Made by a program: the position numbers and the translations under genes. A stretch of 64,000 bases of DNA from Microbacterium aurugineum (GTDB lineage: Bacteria > Actinomycetota > Actinomycetes > Actinomycetales > Microbacteriaceae). Shown here one piece after another: positions 26,901 through 35,530 of the stretch. The notes beneath the pieces were generated by a model that did no database searches, was not told the origin of the DNA, and was given only the letters and a program-made list of their open reading frames with translations. The DNA is taken from contig NZ_CP078078.1 of assembly GCF_023101205.1 (NCBI RefSeq), positions 3,419,411-3,483,410 on the forward strand. Reading direction: 5' to 3'. Every line of letters starts with the position of its first letter. The stretch's first letter is position 1.

Positions 26901-29900
26901 TTGTCCTGCTCGATGTCGCTCCCGTTCCCCGCCGCCGACGTCCAGTCGCCGCGCAGGCTGTTCCAGACGATGCCGGGGTCGGGGTCGTTGAACGTCTCAT
27001 CGGCGCTGACCCACCGGTCCGCTGTCGCGGTCTCGTCGCGGACGACGTTGCGCAGCTCCCAGGTGAGGAAGGTCGGCCGGTACTGCCCGACCGCCGACGT
27101 CGCCAGTCCGGAGCCGGGTTCGGGTCTCGTCGGATCCGTGCTCGCGGTCCGTGCGGCATCGTCCGGCTCATAGATCATCAGGACACCCGTGGTGCCGGCG
27201 GTCTGTTCCGGCGTGAGGGTGTAGCCGACGAAACCGTCCGCCCCCATCCAGGAGCCCCCGGGGGCGGCGATCGGGGTCCATGCACCGTCCACGAACAGCC
27301 AGACCTCGGTGATGTCATCCCACGCGAGCAGCGGGTCGTCCTCGAGGGTGACCGGATCGACGCTCAGCAGATCGAAGGCCTGGAAGACGGTGCTCGCCGG
27401 CCCGGGCGGATCCGAGTCCGGGGTGGTGGCGGGATCGGTGAGCACGAGGGTGTCGATGCCCCTGGTCCCGGTCCGCCACTCGTTGCGCGTCGAGACGATC
27501 GCGCCGGACTGCGCATCGAGGAAGTCGACATCCGTGGTCTTGTCGCTCGTCTGGACCCACCGCTTGTTCGCGTCGATGCCCACGCCCTCGTCCGTGGCGG
27601 GGGTCTGGACGCCGATCGTGTCCTGATCGGTGACGACATCGCTGTCGATCCCGTCCGGAAGACCGTCGACCTCACCGTGGCTCTGCGCGCTGGCCTCGTT
27701 CTCGTAGACGGTGGGCACCTGTGCCGACTGTTCGTCCTCCGGGTCGTCCCGGGGGTCGGTGGGGCCGGATCCGTCGCGCAGATCGGTCCGCGCATCGAAC
27801 ACCAGGTTCGGCACGACGCTGAACCCCTGCGCGAACCCGTCGGGGTTGTCGAACGTGAAGCGGATGCCCGTGACATCCGAGGGCACGTCGGGTGGGGTGA
27901 GTGCGGCGGCGAACTCCGCGCGGCTCATCTGGAACGTCTCCGCAGTCGCGCCCGTGCTGACCGTGGCGAGAGTGACCCAGGAACCGTCCGGACGCTGGTA
28001 CTCGACGGTGGCCGTGGTGTTCGGCGGAACCTGGGTCGGCGCGATCGCCACGATGTCGAAGGCGTTCCAGAAGTCGTCGGTCTGGTCGTCGCGCCAGGAG
28101 TCCTCGACGACGATCTGGGTCGAATCGACCTGTGCGACGCCGGTCTGGGTGGTCGCGGTCAAGCTGGCGACGACGCTGTTGCCCGGCTCGACCGCGCCTC
28201 CCGGTGTGATCTGCTTGTCGAGCGCGACGCCGATCTGCGGGTAGTAGACCCCGATGTCATCGGACGCCTCGCTGTCGGCGGTTCCCACGTCGTTCGTCGC
28301 CGTGACGTCGATCGTGTTCGTGCGCTGATGCGTCGGTGCCGCCTCACTGACGAGTGACAGCCCGGGCTCGATGGCGACATCGACGGTCGCGACGGTGGTC
28401 GCCGGGATCTGCCCCGTGAACTCGATCACGAAGCCGGTGACCGTGCCCGCGGGCGGTACCGGGGAGGAGCCGTCCGCGAAGGCGACCGGCGACTGCGGAA
28501 CTCCGTCGATGTACCAGGTGATCGTGCCTCCGGTGGCGCCTGCCGGGTAATCGATCCCGGACGGGAATCCACCGAAGACCATGTCGGCGTCGAAGAAGCC
28601 CACGTCGGAGATCGTCAGGCTCTGCACGGGGCCGTTCGACGTGTTCGTCGCCGTCAGCTCGGCCGAGGCCTCTCCGCCCGCAGCGAGTTCGGCGGGGGTG
28701 ATCGTCTTGCCCGCGAGAACATCGACGGTCAGCGGTCCGATCTCGTAGGGAGCCGTTGCGACATCGCTCTCCGTCGCGCCGCCGGGAGCGTTCACGGTGG
28801 AGGTGATGCTGTTGGTGACCGTGTCGCCGCCCGCCAGCGAACTGTCGTCGTTGCGATCCGTCTCGCGCTGTTCCACGACGAAGGCCGTCGAGGCGGCGGC
28901 GTCGGACTCGACCGTTCCCCCGGCGTACGTCAGCCGGATACCACCGACATCCGCCGGATCCGTCCCTGCCGGAAGAGCCGGGGTGGCGGCGGGCGTGCCC
29001 GGCTGCCAGCTCCAGGTCCCCGCGACCTCGTCGTACGTGTAGACGTCGACCTGCACCGTGGTGGCCGCAGGAGGCAGACTCGTCGCGCCGAATCCCTGGA
29101 AGTCGACGATGCGGAAGGGGTTGTCCGCGCCGAGCGTCGTCGCCCCGTCCACCGCGCTCGTGGGCTCCTGGATCACGAGCGAATCGGCCCCGACGTTCGA
29201 CTGGTTCTGCGCACCCATCGTGATGGTCGAGGTCACGCCCGGGTCGAACTGCTGGGATTCGGGCAACCAGCTCTTGCTGGCTTCGACGCCGATGACCGTC
29301 TCGACCGTGACGACGGCGTCCGCACTGTCCTGGATGGTCGCCGGAACGTCTCCGGGACCGTTGTCCCAGTCCGCGGTCGCGGTATTGGTGACGGTGTCGC
29401 CGTTGTACGCCCAGTCGGCCGGAAGATCCAGGGGCGCGCGCAGCACGACGCTCAGCTTCAACGTCCCGCCTGCTTCGAGTCCGATCCCGCCGTCCACCGG
29501 CTGCTGGAAGACGACCTGGACCGTGCAGTCGTCGCTGACCTCGACCGGCACGCCGCCTTCTTCGACGCACCCGGTCGTCGTCGCGGTCAACGGGAGCGTG
29601 GAGGGCGTGTACGAGGAGCCGACGAACTGGAAGCCCGCGAACTCGGCGGGCAGCGTGTCCGTGAGAACGACGTTGAGGCAGTCCACGTCGTCACAGACCA
29701 GGTCGACCGTGTAGGTGAACTCGTCGCCGGGTTGGAGACTGTCCTGCGTTTCCAGATCGTCGACGCGCTTGTCGATCCGCAGCGACGACTCCACGGCCTG
29801 CGCGGCGAGGGGAACGGCGAACCCGGCCCCGACGAGTCCGAAGATCGCGACGAGAGCGAGCAGGAGGCGGCGCAGTCGGTGTTCAACGGGTCGAGACGTC

Positions 29901-29908
29901 GTGGACAT
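23885..29908 (-). CDS. Giant LPxTG-anchored multi-domain surface protein
   Basis: 2007 aa. A basic N-region and hydrophobic core (LLLALVAIFGLVGAGFAVPL) form a signal peptide ending near AQA. About nine DUF11-like beta-sandwich modules of 150-250 residues follow, most opening with a K-x-I/V-x-P-like phrase (AGKTITPAEL, LDKQITPGGA, VDKTVTPATV, LAKSIDPDAI). A DUF5979-like module (VQKVVAGDADRAPDVFEFLV) precedes a Gly-rich linker, LPSTG at about residue 1952, a hydrophobic helix and RRR. The roughly 22 residues after the charged tail are unusual and come partly from the overlap with the opposite gene. Likely an adhesin or cell-surface stalk. Confidence 0.92.
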   Translation of the reverse strand: MSTTSRPVEHRLRRLLLALVAIFGLVGAGFAVPLAAQAVESSLRIDKRVDDLETQDSLQPGDEFTYTVDLVCDDVDCLNVVLTDTLPAEFAGFQFVGSSYTPSTLPLTATTTGCVEEGGVPVEVSDDCTVQVVFQQPVDGGIGLEAGGTLKLSVVLRAPLDLPADWAYNGDTVTNTATADWDNGPGDVPATIQDSADAVVTVETVIGVEASKSWLPESQQFDPGVTSTITMGAQNQSNVGADSLVIQEPTSAVDGATTLGADNPFRIVDFQGFGATSLPPAATTVQVDVYTYDEVAGTWSWQPGTPAATPALPAGTDPADVGGIRLTYAGGTVESDAAASTAFVVEQRETDRNDDSSLAGGDTVTNSITSTVNAPGGATESDVATAPYEIGPLTVDVLAGKTITPAELAAGGEASAELTATNTSNGPVQSLTISDVGFFDADMVFGGFPSGIDYPAGATGGTITWYIDGVPQSPVAFADGSSPVPPAGTVTGFVIEFTGQIPATTVATVDVAIEPGLSLVSEAAPTHQRTNTIDVTATNDVGTADSEASDDIGVYYPQIGVALDKQITPGGAVEPGNSVVASLTATTQTGVAQVDSTQIVVEDSWRDDQTDDFWNAFDIVAIAPTQVPPNTTATVEYQRPDGSWVTLATVSTGATAETFQMSRAEFAAALTPPDVPSDVTGIRFTFDNPDGFAQGFSVVPNLVFDARTDLRDGSGPTDPRDDPEDEQSAQVPTVYENEASAQSHGEVDGLPDGIDSDVVTDQDTIGVQTPATDEGVGIDANKRWVQTSDKTTDVDFLDAQSGAIVSTRNEWRTGTRGIDTLVLTDPATTPDSDPPGPASTVFQAFDLLSVDPVTLEDDPLLAWDDITEVWLFVDGAWTPIAAPGGSWMGADGFVGYTLTPEQTAGTTGVLMIYEPDDAARTASTDPTRPEPGSGLATSAVGQYRPTFLTWELRNVVRDETATADRWVSADETFNDPDPGIVWNSLRGDWTSAAGNGSDIEQDNITLIDQPPLVSVDKTVTPATVTIPESADVDPANYPNVTFDIEARNDSTARASYVRVTDPIPCVAGAADQCVSAPDAWADDPFDGADYDPDTNPYERVDVQSLSFTYPADQVDPDASTVTLWDRAADGTLSTRTLSLTDAGALATDALATVVGVSVVFHGIDPATEGGSIRAGEDLGIEIVTKVRQFERSDADQLVEPGTVANDVIAQSYDPVLTPSGNASTPSDTANDTVVLVSALLDATLAKSIDPDAILETELDDPVTVTLEATDGASTAATQQVTITDADADFWNGVQLAPDPALSTVLPAGADQVRVDALVGATWVEGAFAATAALPAGTDPAQILGLRAVFRNAAGEVFSRTAPPEDWTAQLAFDVVVLATQRDGSALVLPSALPNAATVVSERLDGLFADADADADAELAIDPGTHQIDVVKSQPGSSHVVSIGASLPWTLQFTNTGTGFLTIDQLEDTLPEYLDWDFSPPIYQTSAGGTLSTDVSALIDDTGKNVTFTWPDGGNRMSPGEVFTITVNLVLAPGLALDGFTTNTFVVTTEEELTACTNTSGNGEGTVPDLDPDQCGTTNYVQPSPGGSLAAYKYVKGEIYGDLVDGQVNLNNPDAACPLDPDGYTRTPCAAYTAVGATDDWRLSVVNSGTVGFETVSIVDPLPRIGDRLLATGGARNSTFDPVLLPESLAANVLPSGATLTLDVTTSASPCVGTGSNSAWFGDLLCETTATWVPVLSYTGAWEEVTGIRVTIDFTGTAQGAFAPGQVLALHYETQNVPESTAYPDLAPITVPDAGGFAWNQMGAVGTDAGGREYSVAPVQAGVTLLDGDLAVQKVVAGDADRAPDVFEFLVECTVAGVPLVLPDDGILSVSSASDLRTRLDGLPLGSVCQVSETGAVGAFGEDSRINDGQTVTITTPATEGAEPPFSQIAAITNVYPVLPPDPDPDQGGGGGLPSTGLDGPSASLFAGIGLLLLLAGGLLIGRRRFGTAQPADAMSGRRGIQQETRSR

Positions 29909-30088
29909 GGTGCTCGTTTCGTGGGGAAGCCGCAGGGCAACGAAGGCGTGCGTGTCGTCTGGAGTTTAGGAGCCGAGATGGTTCTCTACCAGGGGTTGTG
30001 GACGCTCTCTCACCCGCGCGGGGTGAGGACGACCACGACCTCTGGGATAGTGGCCTCACACGTGACGTTCCGCACTCCAGGAGGACCC

Positions 30089-30892
30089 ATGACCCGCACA
30101 TACGTCATCACCGGCGCGGCATCCGGCATCGGCGCCGCGACCGCAGAGTTGCTCCGCGCACAGGGACACACCGTGATCGGCGTCGATCTCGCGGGCGTCG
30201 AGGTGTCCGGCGACCTGTCGACCGCCGAGGGTCGCGCCACCGCGGCGGAGCATGTGATCTCTCTTGCAGGCGGCAGCATCGACGCGGTCATCGCCTGCGC
30301 CGGCATCTCCGCACCGATCGCGAAGACGGTGGCGATCAACTACTTCGGCGTCACCGAGTTCCTCACCGCACTCCTGCCGAAGCTGAGCCTCGCGGATCAG
30401 CCGCGCGCCGCGGTGGTGTCATCGATGGCATCGCTGCACCCGGTGTCGGCCGAACTCGTCGATGCGGCTCTGGCCGGCGACGAGTCCCTGACGCTGACGA
30501 TCGGCGACCGACTCGCAGCCACCCCCGAGACCGGCTACCTCAACTACTCCTCGAGCAAGCGCGCCCTCTCACGCTGGGTGCGCCGCGAATCCGTCTCGGC
30601 GGCCTGGGCCGGAGCCGGCATCCCGCTCAACGCCGTCGCGCCCGGCACGGTCACGACGCCCATGACCTCAGGCCTGCTCGCGAGCCCCGAGGGTCTCGCC
30701 CAGGTCGACGCCGCGGTGCCGATGCCGCTCAACTACCACCAGCCGGCGTCGTCGATCGCCGAGCTCCTGGTGTGGCTGACGAGCCCGGTCAACACGCACA
30801 TGGCCGGACAGACGATCTACTGCGACGGCGGGGCTGATGCCGTCCTGCGTGGAGACGACATCTGGTCCTGGAACGACGCCCCGCGCGGGTGA
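30089..30892 (+). CDS. Short-chain dehydrogenase/reductase
   Basis: 267 aa. NAD(P)-binding TGAASGIGAATAELL, VIACAGIS in place of NNAG, and catalytic Ser/Tyr/Lys with YLNYSSSKRALSRW. The insertion of about 30 residues between the catalytic Ser strand and the Tyr helix resembles 3-alpha-hydroxysteroid dehydrogenase/carbonyl reductase-type SDRs. ATG 30089 has an ideal GGAGGACCC ribosome binding site. It faces the aldehyde dehydrogenase tail to tail. Participation in the adjacent sugar pathway is possible but not shown. Confidence 0.92.
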   Translation: MTRTYVITGAASGIGAATAELLRAQGHTVIGVDLAGVEVSGDLSTAEGRATAAEHVISLAGGSIDAVIACAGISAPIAKTVAINYFGVTEFLTALLPKLSLADQPRAAVVSSMASLHPVSAELVDAALAGDESLTLTIGDRLAATPETGYLNYSSSKRALSRWVRRESVSAAWAGAGIPLNAVAPGTVTTPMTSGLLASPEGLAQVDAAVPMPLNYHQPASSIAELLVWLTSPVNTHMAGQTIYCDGGADAVLRGDDIWSWNDAPRG

Positions 30893-30925
30893 TGCGGCGG
30901 GCCGAGGCCGGCGAGCCCGGGACGG

Positions 30926-32449
30926 TCAGCGCCCGAGGTGAGTCCAGACGGTGCGGGTCTCCAGGTAGGACTCGAGATTGGCGTGACCCATGTCGCGGCC
31001 GTAGCCGGACATCTTGAATCCTCCGAAGGGCGCGGCAGCATCGGTGGCGCCGTACATGTTGATGTACACCGTGCCCGCCTGAAGGAGACCGGCGAGCCTG
31101 TTCGCCTTGGTGATGTCGCGCGTCCAGATACCCGCCGCTAGACCGTAGGGGGAGTCGTTCGCACGACGCGCGATCTCGTCGATGTCATCGAAGGGCTGTG
31201 CCACGACGACGGGACCGAAGATCTCTTCGCGCACGGCGGTGAAGGAGTCGTTCACATCGGTCAGCACCGTCGGGCGGATGTAGTACCCGCCGGGGATCGC
31301 CGCCTCCGGGAAAGCCGACCCTCCCGCCGCGACAGTCGCACCCTGCTCCAGAGCGCCGTCGATGAACCCGAGCACCCGTTCGTGCTGACGAGTGGAGATG
31401 ACCGGCCCGATCTGCGCGGACGAGTCGAACCCGTGTCCGACGTTCATCGAGGAGGCGATGTCGGCGAGCCGTCCCACCACCTCGTCATAGGAGCGCTTCT
31501 GCACGTAGAGGCGGGAACCCGCGGCACAGGCCTGCCCGGCATTGAAGAAGATGGCGCTGGCCGCGGCCGCTGCCGCCTCGTCGACGGGGCTGTCGTCGAA
31601 GACGATGTTCGGACTCTTGCCTCCGAGCTCGAGGGTGACCCGCTTCACCATCGGCGCCGCACGCTGTGCGATGCGGGTGCCGACCGCGGTGGAGCCGGTG
31701 AAGGCCACCTTGTCGACATCGGGGTGGTCCACGAGCGCCTCGCCGGCCTCGGCGCCGTATCCGGTGAGGATGTTCAGCACGCCCTTCGGCATGCCTGCTT
31801 CGAGGGCGAGCTGGCCGAGCCGGAGAAGAGACAGCGGCGTGTTCTCCGCGGGCTTCATGACGATGGTGCATCCTGCGGCGAGCGCGGGCGCGATCTTCCA
31901 GACCCCCATCAGCAACGGGTAGTTCCATGGCACGATCTGCGCGACCACCCCGACCGGGACGCGCTCGGTGCGCACCATCGAATCCGGTACGGACACCGGG
32001 ATCGTGTTGCCCTCGATCTTCGAGGGCCATCCGCCGAAGTACTCGAAGTGGTTGATCGCGAGCGGCAGGTCGACGGATGCAGCGGCGCTTTTGAGCTTTC
32101 CGCCGTCGAGCACCTCGAGCTCGACGAACTCGTCAGCGTGTTCCTCCAGCAACCGGGCGAGACGGAGGATGATCCGCCCGCGGTCGAGCGCGCTCATGCT
32201 CCGCCAGGGAGCATCGGGAGCGAACGCGCGGCGAGCGGCGCGGACCGCGCGGTCGGCATCCACCGCATCCGCCGCGGCCGAACGGGCGATGATCGCGCCG
32301 GTGCCCGGGTCGACGATGTCGATCGTACGACCGGAATGCGCCTCGACGAGTTCTCCGTCGATGAGCAGTCGTGGCGGCTGCGCCAAGAAGCGCTTGGTCG
32401 CCTCGCTGATGTCGGGGTCGATGCTGATGTGCGTGGGGACGGTCGTCAT
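30926..32449 (-). CDS. NAD(P)-dependent aldehyde dehydrogenase
   Basis: 507 aa, full length. Cofactor-binding VPWNYPLLMGVWKIAPALAA and FTGSTAVG, catalytic Glu in VTLELGGKSPN and catalytic Cys in FFNAGQACAAGSRL. C-terminal GGFKMSGYGRDMG is typical of the betaine/phenylacetaldehyde-type ALDH group. Last gene of a permease-aldolase-ALDH operon, 12 bases after the aldolase. A plausible role is oxidation of the small aldehyde released by the aldolase (inference). Confidence 0.94.
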   Translation of the reverse strand: MTTVPTHISIDPDISEATKRFLAQPPRLLIDGELVEAHSGRTIDIVDPGTGAIIARSAAADAVDADRAVRAARRAFAPDAPWRSMSALDRGRIILRLARLLEEHADEFVELEVLDGGKLKSAAASVDLPLAINHFEYFGGWPSKIEGNTIPVSVPDSMVRTERVPVGVVAQIVPWNYPLLMGVWKIAPALAAGCTIVMKPAENTPLSLLRLGQLALEAGMPKGVLNILTGYGAEAGEALVDHPDVDKVAFTGSTAVGTRIAQRAAPMVKRVTLELGGKSPNIVFDDSPVDEAAAAAASAIFFNAGQACAAGSRLYVQKRSYDEVVGRLADIASSMNVGHGFDSSAQIGPVISTRQHERVLGFIDGALEQGATVAAGGSAFPEAAIPGGYYIRPTVLTDVNDSFTAVREEIFGPVVVAQPFDDIDEIARRANDSPYGLAAGIWTRDITKANRLAGLLQAGTVYINMYGATDAAAPFGGFKMSGYGRDMGHANLESYLETRTVWTHLGR

Positions 32450-32461
32450 CGCGGTTCCTGT

Positions 32462-33088
32462 TCAGGCGTGGTGCAGGGCGGCGAGCGCCTCGGCGGGGAA
32501 GGCGGTCTTGGTATCGCCGAGGAGGAGGGCTCGGTAGGTCGCGGTGGCTGCCTCCTCGAGGTTGAGCGCGCGGCGGAAGGCCATGCTCACCGAGTCGCCG
32601 AGAGCGGAGCACCCGTGATGGCCCATGATGATGCAGTCATGATGGGCGGCCTGCTCCGCCGCCGAGTCGGCGAGCTCATCCGAACCGTTCGGGTAGTACG
32701 GCGTGGTTCCCACCGAGCGCACGTAGTACGCGTGGTCGAGGGTGATGAGGCGCACATCGTGCCCGAGAGCATCCAGGAGCACGGCGTGCTGCGGGTGCAC
32801 ATGCACGACGGCGTTGACGTCGGCTCGCGCTGCGTAGCTGCGCTGGTGCAGCTTCCATTCGCTCGACGGGCTCGCGGAGCCGCTGATCACACGACCCGAC
32901 AGGCTCATGACCGAGAAGTCCTCGGGCGTGAGCCTGTCGAGCCAGGTGCCGGAGCCGGTGACCACGAACGTGTCCTCATCGATACGCGCCGAGATGTTGC
33001 CCCCCGAGGCGAGGGCGAGCCCCCGAGCGACGATGTCGACGCCGACGGCCGAGAGTTCTTCGATGAGTGATTCCACACGCGTGGTCAT
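32462..33088 (-). CDS. Class II (zinc) sugar-phosphate aldolase, AraD/FucA family
   Basis: 208 aa. LALASGGNISARID is the substrate-binding start, VVHVHPQHAVLLDAL holds two of the zinc-ligand His, and IMGHHGCSALGDSV the third. This family includes L-fuculose-1-phosphate and L-rhamnulose-1-phosphate aldolases and L-ribulose-5-phosphate 4-epimerase. Length and motifs fit the aldolases. Shine-Dalgarno AAGGAGTCACCC precedes ATG 33088. With the kinase nearby it would cleave a ketose phosphate to DHAP and a short aldehyde. Confidence 0.92.
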   Translation of the reverse strand: MTTRVESLIEELSAVGVDIVARGLALASGGNISARIDEDTFVVTGSGTWLDRLTPEDFSVMSLSGRVISGSASPSSEWKLHQRSYAARADVNAVVHVHPQHAVLLDALGHDVRLITLDHAYYVRSVGTTPYYPNGSDELADSAAEQAAHHDCIIMGHHGCSALGDSVSMAFRRALNLEEAATATYRALLLGDTKTAFPAEALAALHHA

Positions 33089-33115
33089 GGGTGACTCCTT
33101 GTCAGGGTGGGGGAT

Positions 33116-34408
33116 TCAGGCGGTGACGGCGCTCGGGGCGGGGTTCGCCGCGACGACGTCATCCGCTTCCTTGGGCGCCTTCAGCAGGAACGTCAGACCG
33201 AAGCCGACCAGGTAGAGCGCCGCGATGATCCACACCGTGCCCTCGATGCCGATCGGAGCGGCGAGGCCGGCGATGACCGGGCCGATGAACTGGCTGAGGC
33301 CAGCGCCCAGGTTCAGGATCGCGACGGCAGCTGCCTTGTTCTTCGGTGCGAGCAGCGGAACGATCGCCGACAGCGGCACGAACATGCCGAGCGCAAGGCC
33401 GTAGACGATGGCGATCGCGATCGTGACCCAGAAGTTGGGTCCGATCAGGGTGGGCACGTAGAACAGCGCGAGCACCGTGACGAAACACCCGATGCCGCCG
33501 GCCCACGCCACGACGTTGACGCGGCCGATCCAGTCGGCGAGGTATCCGGAAAGCAGGTTCGCGGCGACGTTCGCGGCGAGCATGGTGCCCCAGATCATCT
33601 GCCACTGGGCGAGGTCGAACCCGACATCGCGGACCATGTAGGTCGTGAGGAACACGACGAATGCGTAGAACGAGAGCGTATTGATGATGCGGACCACTCC
33701 GCCGACACCCACCTTGGGGTTCGTGGCGACGATCGTCAGAGAACTGACGACGCCCTTCACACTGTTCGCGACGGTGACCTTCTTGGTGACGGGGTTGCGC
33801 AGCAGCACGAGCACCATCAGGCCGCCGACCGCAACGAACGCGAGTGCCATCCACAGCGTCGCGAGTTCGCCGATGAGCGGGATGACAGCTCCGGCGAAGT
33901 ACGAGCTCAGTACGCCGAGCCCGAGCGTGGAGAAGAACCAGTACCAGCCGACCGCTCGGCCCATCACGTGCTCATCGGTGTCGATCGTGACCCAGACCAG
34001 GAACCCGTAGGCGAACATCGGATAGCCGAGGCCGCGGATTCCGAAGGCCAGCAGCATGATCTCGAAGTTGCCGCCCATCACGCCGAAGACGAGGAAGAGC
34101 ACCTCGAAGACGACCCAGATGCCGAAACCGAGCATCATGACGCGCTTGGGCCCCCATGCTTCGGCGAGAGCACCGCTGAGCCAGGCCGCCACCGCCACGA
34201 CGATTCCGTAGACAGACCACAGCAGAGCGATCTGACTGCCGTCGAAGCCGCGCTCGTCGAGGTACGGCGAGAGGAAGCCCGCCTCGATGCCGTCGCCGAT
34301 CATGAAGATCGTCAGCGCGACGAAGCCCCAGGCGATCGGCCGCGAGATGCCCTGAGAGCTGAGGAGGCGCGCGAAGCGTCCTTCAGCGGGCGAGGTGGAG
34401 GTGGTCAT
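33116..34408 (-). CDS. MFS polyol permease-like transporter
   Basis: 430 aa, 12 helices. The sequence FVALTIFMIGDGIEAGFLSP and the loop ALAEAWGPKRVMM match the polyol permease family (ribitol/arabitol transporters RbtT and DalT) within the MFS. The start at ATG 34408 has GAGGAGACACCC upstream; the longer frame to 34471 has no such site and reads across the operator. First gene of a three-gene operon with aldolase and ALDH. Divergent from a SorC-type regulator. Confidence 0.92.
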   Translation of the reverse strand: MTTSTSPAEGRFARLLSSQGISRPIAWGFVALTIFMIGDGIEAGFLSPYLDERGFDGSQIALLWSVYGIVVAVAAWLSGALAEAWGPKRVMMLGFGIWVVFEVLFLVFGVMGGNFEIMLLAFGIRGLGYPMFAYGFLVWVTIDTDEHVMGRAVGWYWFFSTLGLGVLSSYFAGAVIPLIGELATLWMALAFVAVGGLMVLVLLRNPVTKKVTVANSVKGVVSSLTIVATNPKVGVGGVVRIINTLSFYAFVVFLTTYMVRDVGFDLAQWQMIWGTMLAANVAANLLSGYLADWIGRVNVVAWAGGIGCFVTVLALFYVPTLIGPNFWVTIAIAIVYGLALGMFVPLSAIVPLLAPKNKAAAVAILNLGAGLSQFIGPVIAGLAAPIGIEGTVWIIAALYLVGFGLTFLLKAPKEADDVVAANPAPSAVTA

Positions 34409-34450
34409 GGGTGTCTCCTCGTTGAGCGCGTAGAGATTTCGGGTCATGGG

Positions 34451-34464
34451 TGTACATTTGTTCA
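34451..34464. promoter_or_regulatory. SorC-type operator candidate 1
   Basis: TGTACATTTGTTCA, a near-perfect palindrome (12 of 14 positions symmetric). It lies 43 nt upstream of the permease start and about 100 nt upstream of the regulator start. It matches 11 of 14 bases of the site at 38137-38150, giving TGWACATTYGWTCA. Confidence 0.7.
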
Positions 34465-34499
34465 TAGTCATGAACGATTGCCCATGGACATCTTGGGCA
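34460..34499. promoter_or_regulatory. Two further inverted repeats in the divergent promoter
   Basis: GTTCAT-AGTC-ATGAAC (34460-34475) overlaps operator 1. TGCCCA-N9-TGGGCA (34479-34499) lies beside it. Both lie between the divergent permease and regulator genes and may be additional regulator or activator sites. Confidence 0.45.
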
Positions 34500-34566
34500 T
34501 GAGTCGCAAGATTGTCAAGCAGAGTCGGACGGCCGCCGTCCCGAGCGCCATGGGAGGATGTTCAGC

Positions 34567-35478
34567 ATGCTGATGGGTCGCGTGGCGCGGATGTACTACG
34601 AACTGGGGCTCACGCACCAGGAGATCGCCGACGCCCTCGGGCTATCGCGCGTCCGAGTGACGAGGCTGCTCGCCGAAGCCCGCGAGTCGGGCATGGTCGA
34701 GATCATCGTCCACGTCGAGGAGTCCCTCTTCGCCGCCGAGGAGCAGGCTCTGCTAAACCGCTTCGGGCTGCGGCAGGCCTGGATCGCCCCGAGTGTGGAT
34801 GATCCCGCGAAGGCCTCTCGCGCAATGGCGACGGTCGGCGCCGAGGCCCTCGCGAGCGTCATCGAGAAGGACACCACGGTTGCCATGGGACTCTCCACGG
34901 CGGTCGCCGCGGTCGTCGATGCCTTCCCCGCCCGCCCGCTCGGAGCGCGCTTCGTGCCACTCACCGGTTCCAGCAGCGGCCTCGCGAACGGCGCCAACCC
35001 CCACGAGCTCACTTTGGAGCTGGCACGTCGAACCGACGGCTCCGCCTTCCACCTCCCGGCCCCACTCGTCGCCGCGACACCGCAGGCCGCGGAGAGCGCC
35101 TATGCCGACCCCGGAGTGCGTGACGTGCTCGCTCGAGCGGCTAAAGCGAGCACTCTGATCGTGGGCATCGGGAGCACGCAGGACAGCCGCGGCCTGCTCT
35201 ACGGCTCATTGAGCGATGAAGAGCGCGCCGAACTTCACGTCGCCGGCGCAATCGGCGACATCGGCGGACGCTTCTTCGATGCCACCGGAGCAGCCGTCCG
35301 CGGCGAGCTCGACTCGCGCGTCGTCGGACTCGACCTCGATCACCTTCGTGCAATCCCGCACCGACTCGCGATCGCGTCGGGCGCGGCGAAGCTGGATGCC
35401 GTCCGGACCGCCCTCGCCAGCGGCATGGTGAACATGCTGGTGACCGACTCGAACACTGTCACGGCGCTCCTGGGCTGA
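34567..35478 (+). CDS. SorC/DeoR-type sugar-binding transcriptional regulator
   Basis: 303 aa. An N-terminal helix-turn-helix (ARMYYELGLTHQEIADALGL, SRVRVTRLLAEARESG) and a long sugar-phosphate-binding domain (VAMGLSTAVAAVVDA; LIVGIGSTQDSRGLLYG; VVGLDLDHLRAIPHRLAIAS). This is the SorC family (PF04198), whose members respond to phosphorylated sugars. ATG 34567 was preferred because the GGGAGG at 34552-34557 lies 9 nt before it but directly abuts the alternative ATG 34558. Likely represses both flanking operons. Confidence 0.93.
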   Translation: MLMGRVARMYYELGLTHQEIADALGLSRVRVTRLLAEARESGMVEIIVHVEESLFAAEEQALLNRFGLRQAWIAPSVDDPAKASRAMATVGAEALASVIEKDTTVAMGLSTAVAAVVDAFPARPLGARFVPLTGSSSGLANGANPHELTLELARRTDGSAFHLPAPLVAATPQAAESAYADPGVRDVLARAAKASTLIVGIGSTQDSRGLLYGSLSDEERAELHVAGAIGDIGGRFFDATGAAVRGELDSRVVGLDLDHLRAIPHRLAIASGAAKLDAVRTALASGMVNMLVTDSNTVTALLG

Positions 35479-35530
35479 GCGCCGAGGGGCGGACCGTGCA
35501 TCGCGCTATCCGCCCTACCGCCCGGGCGCC

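Noticed and set aside
23946..28357. Long forward open frames opposite the giant surface protein (up to 930 codons)
   Set aside because: Composition is Arg/Gly/Val/Asp-rich with no motifs, as expected for the complement of GC-rich coding sequence. The reverse strand has a signal peptide, repeated modules and a sorting signal.
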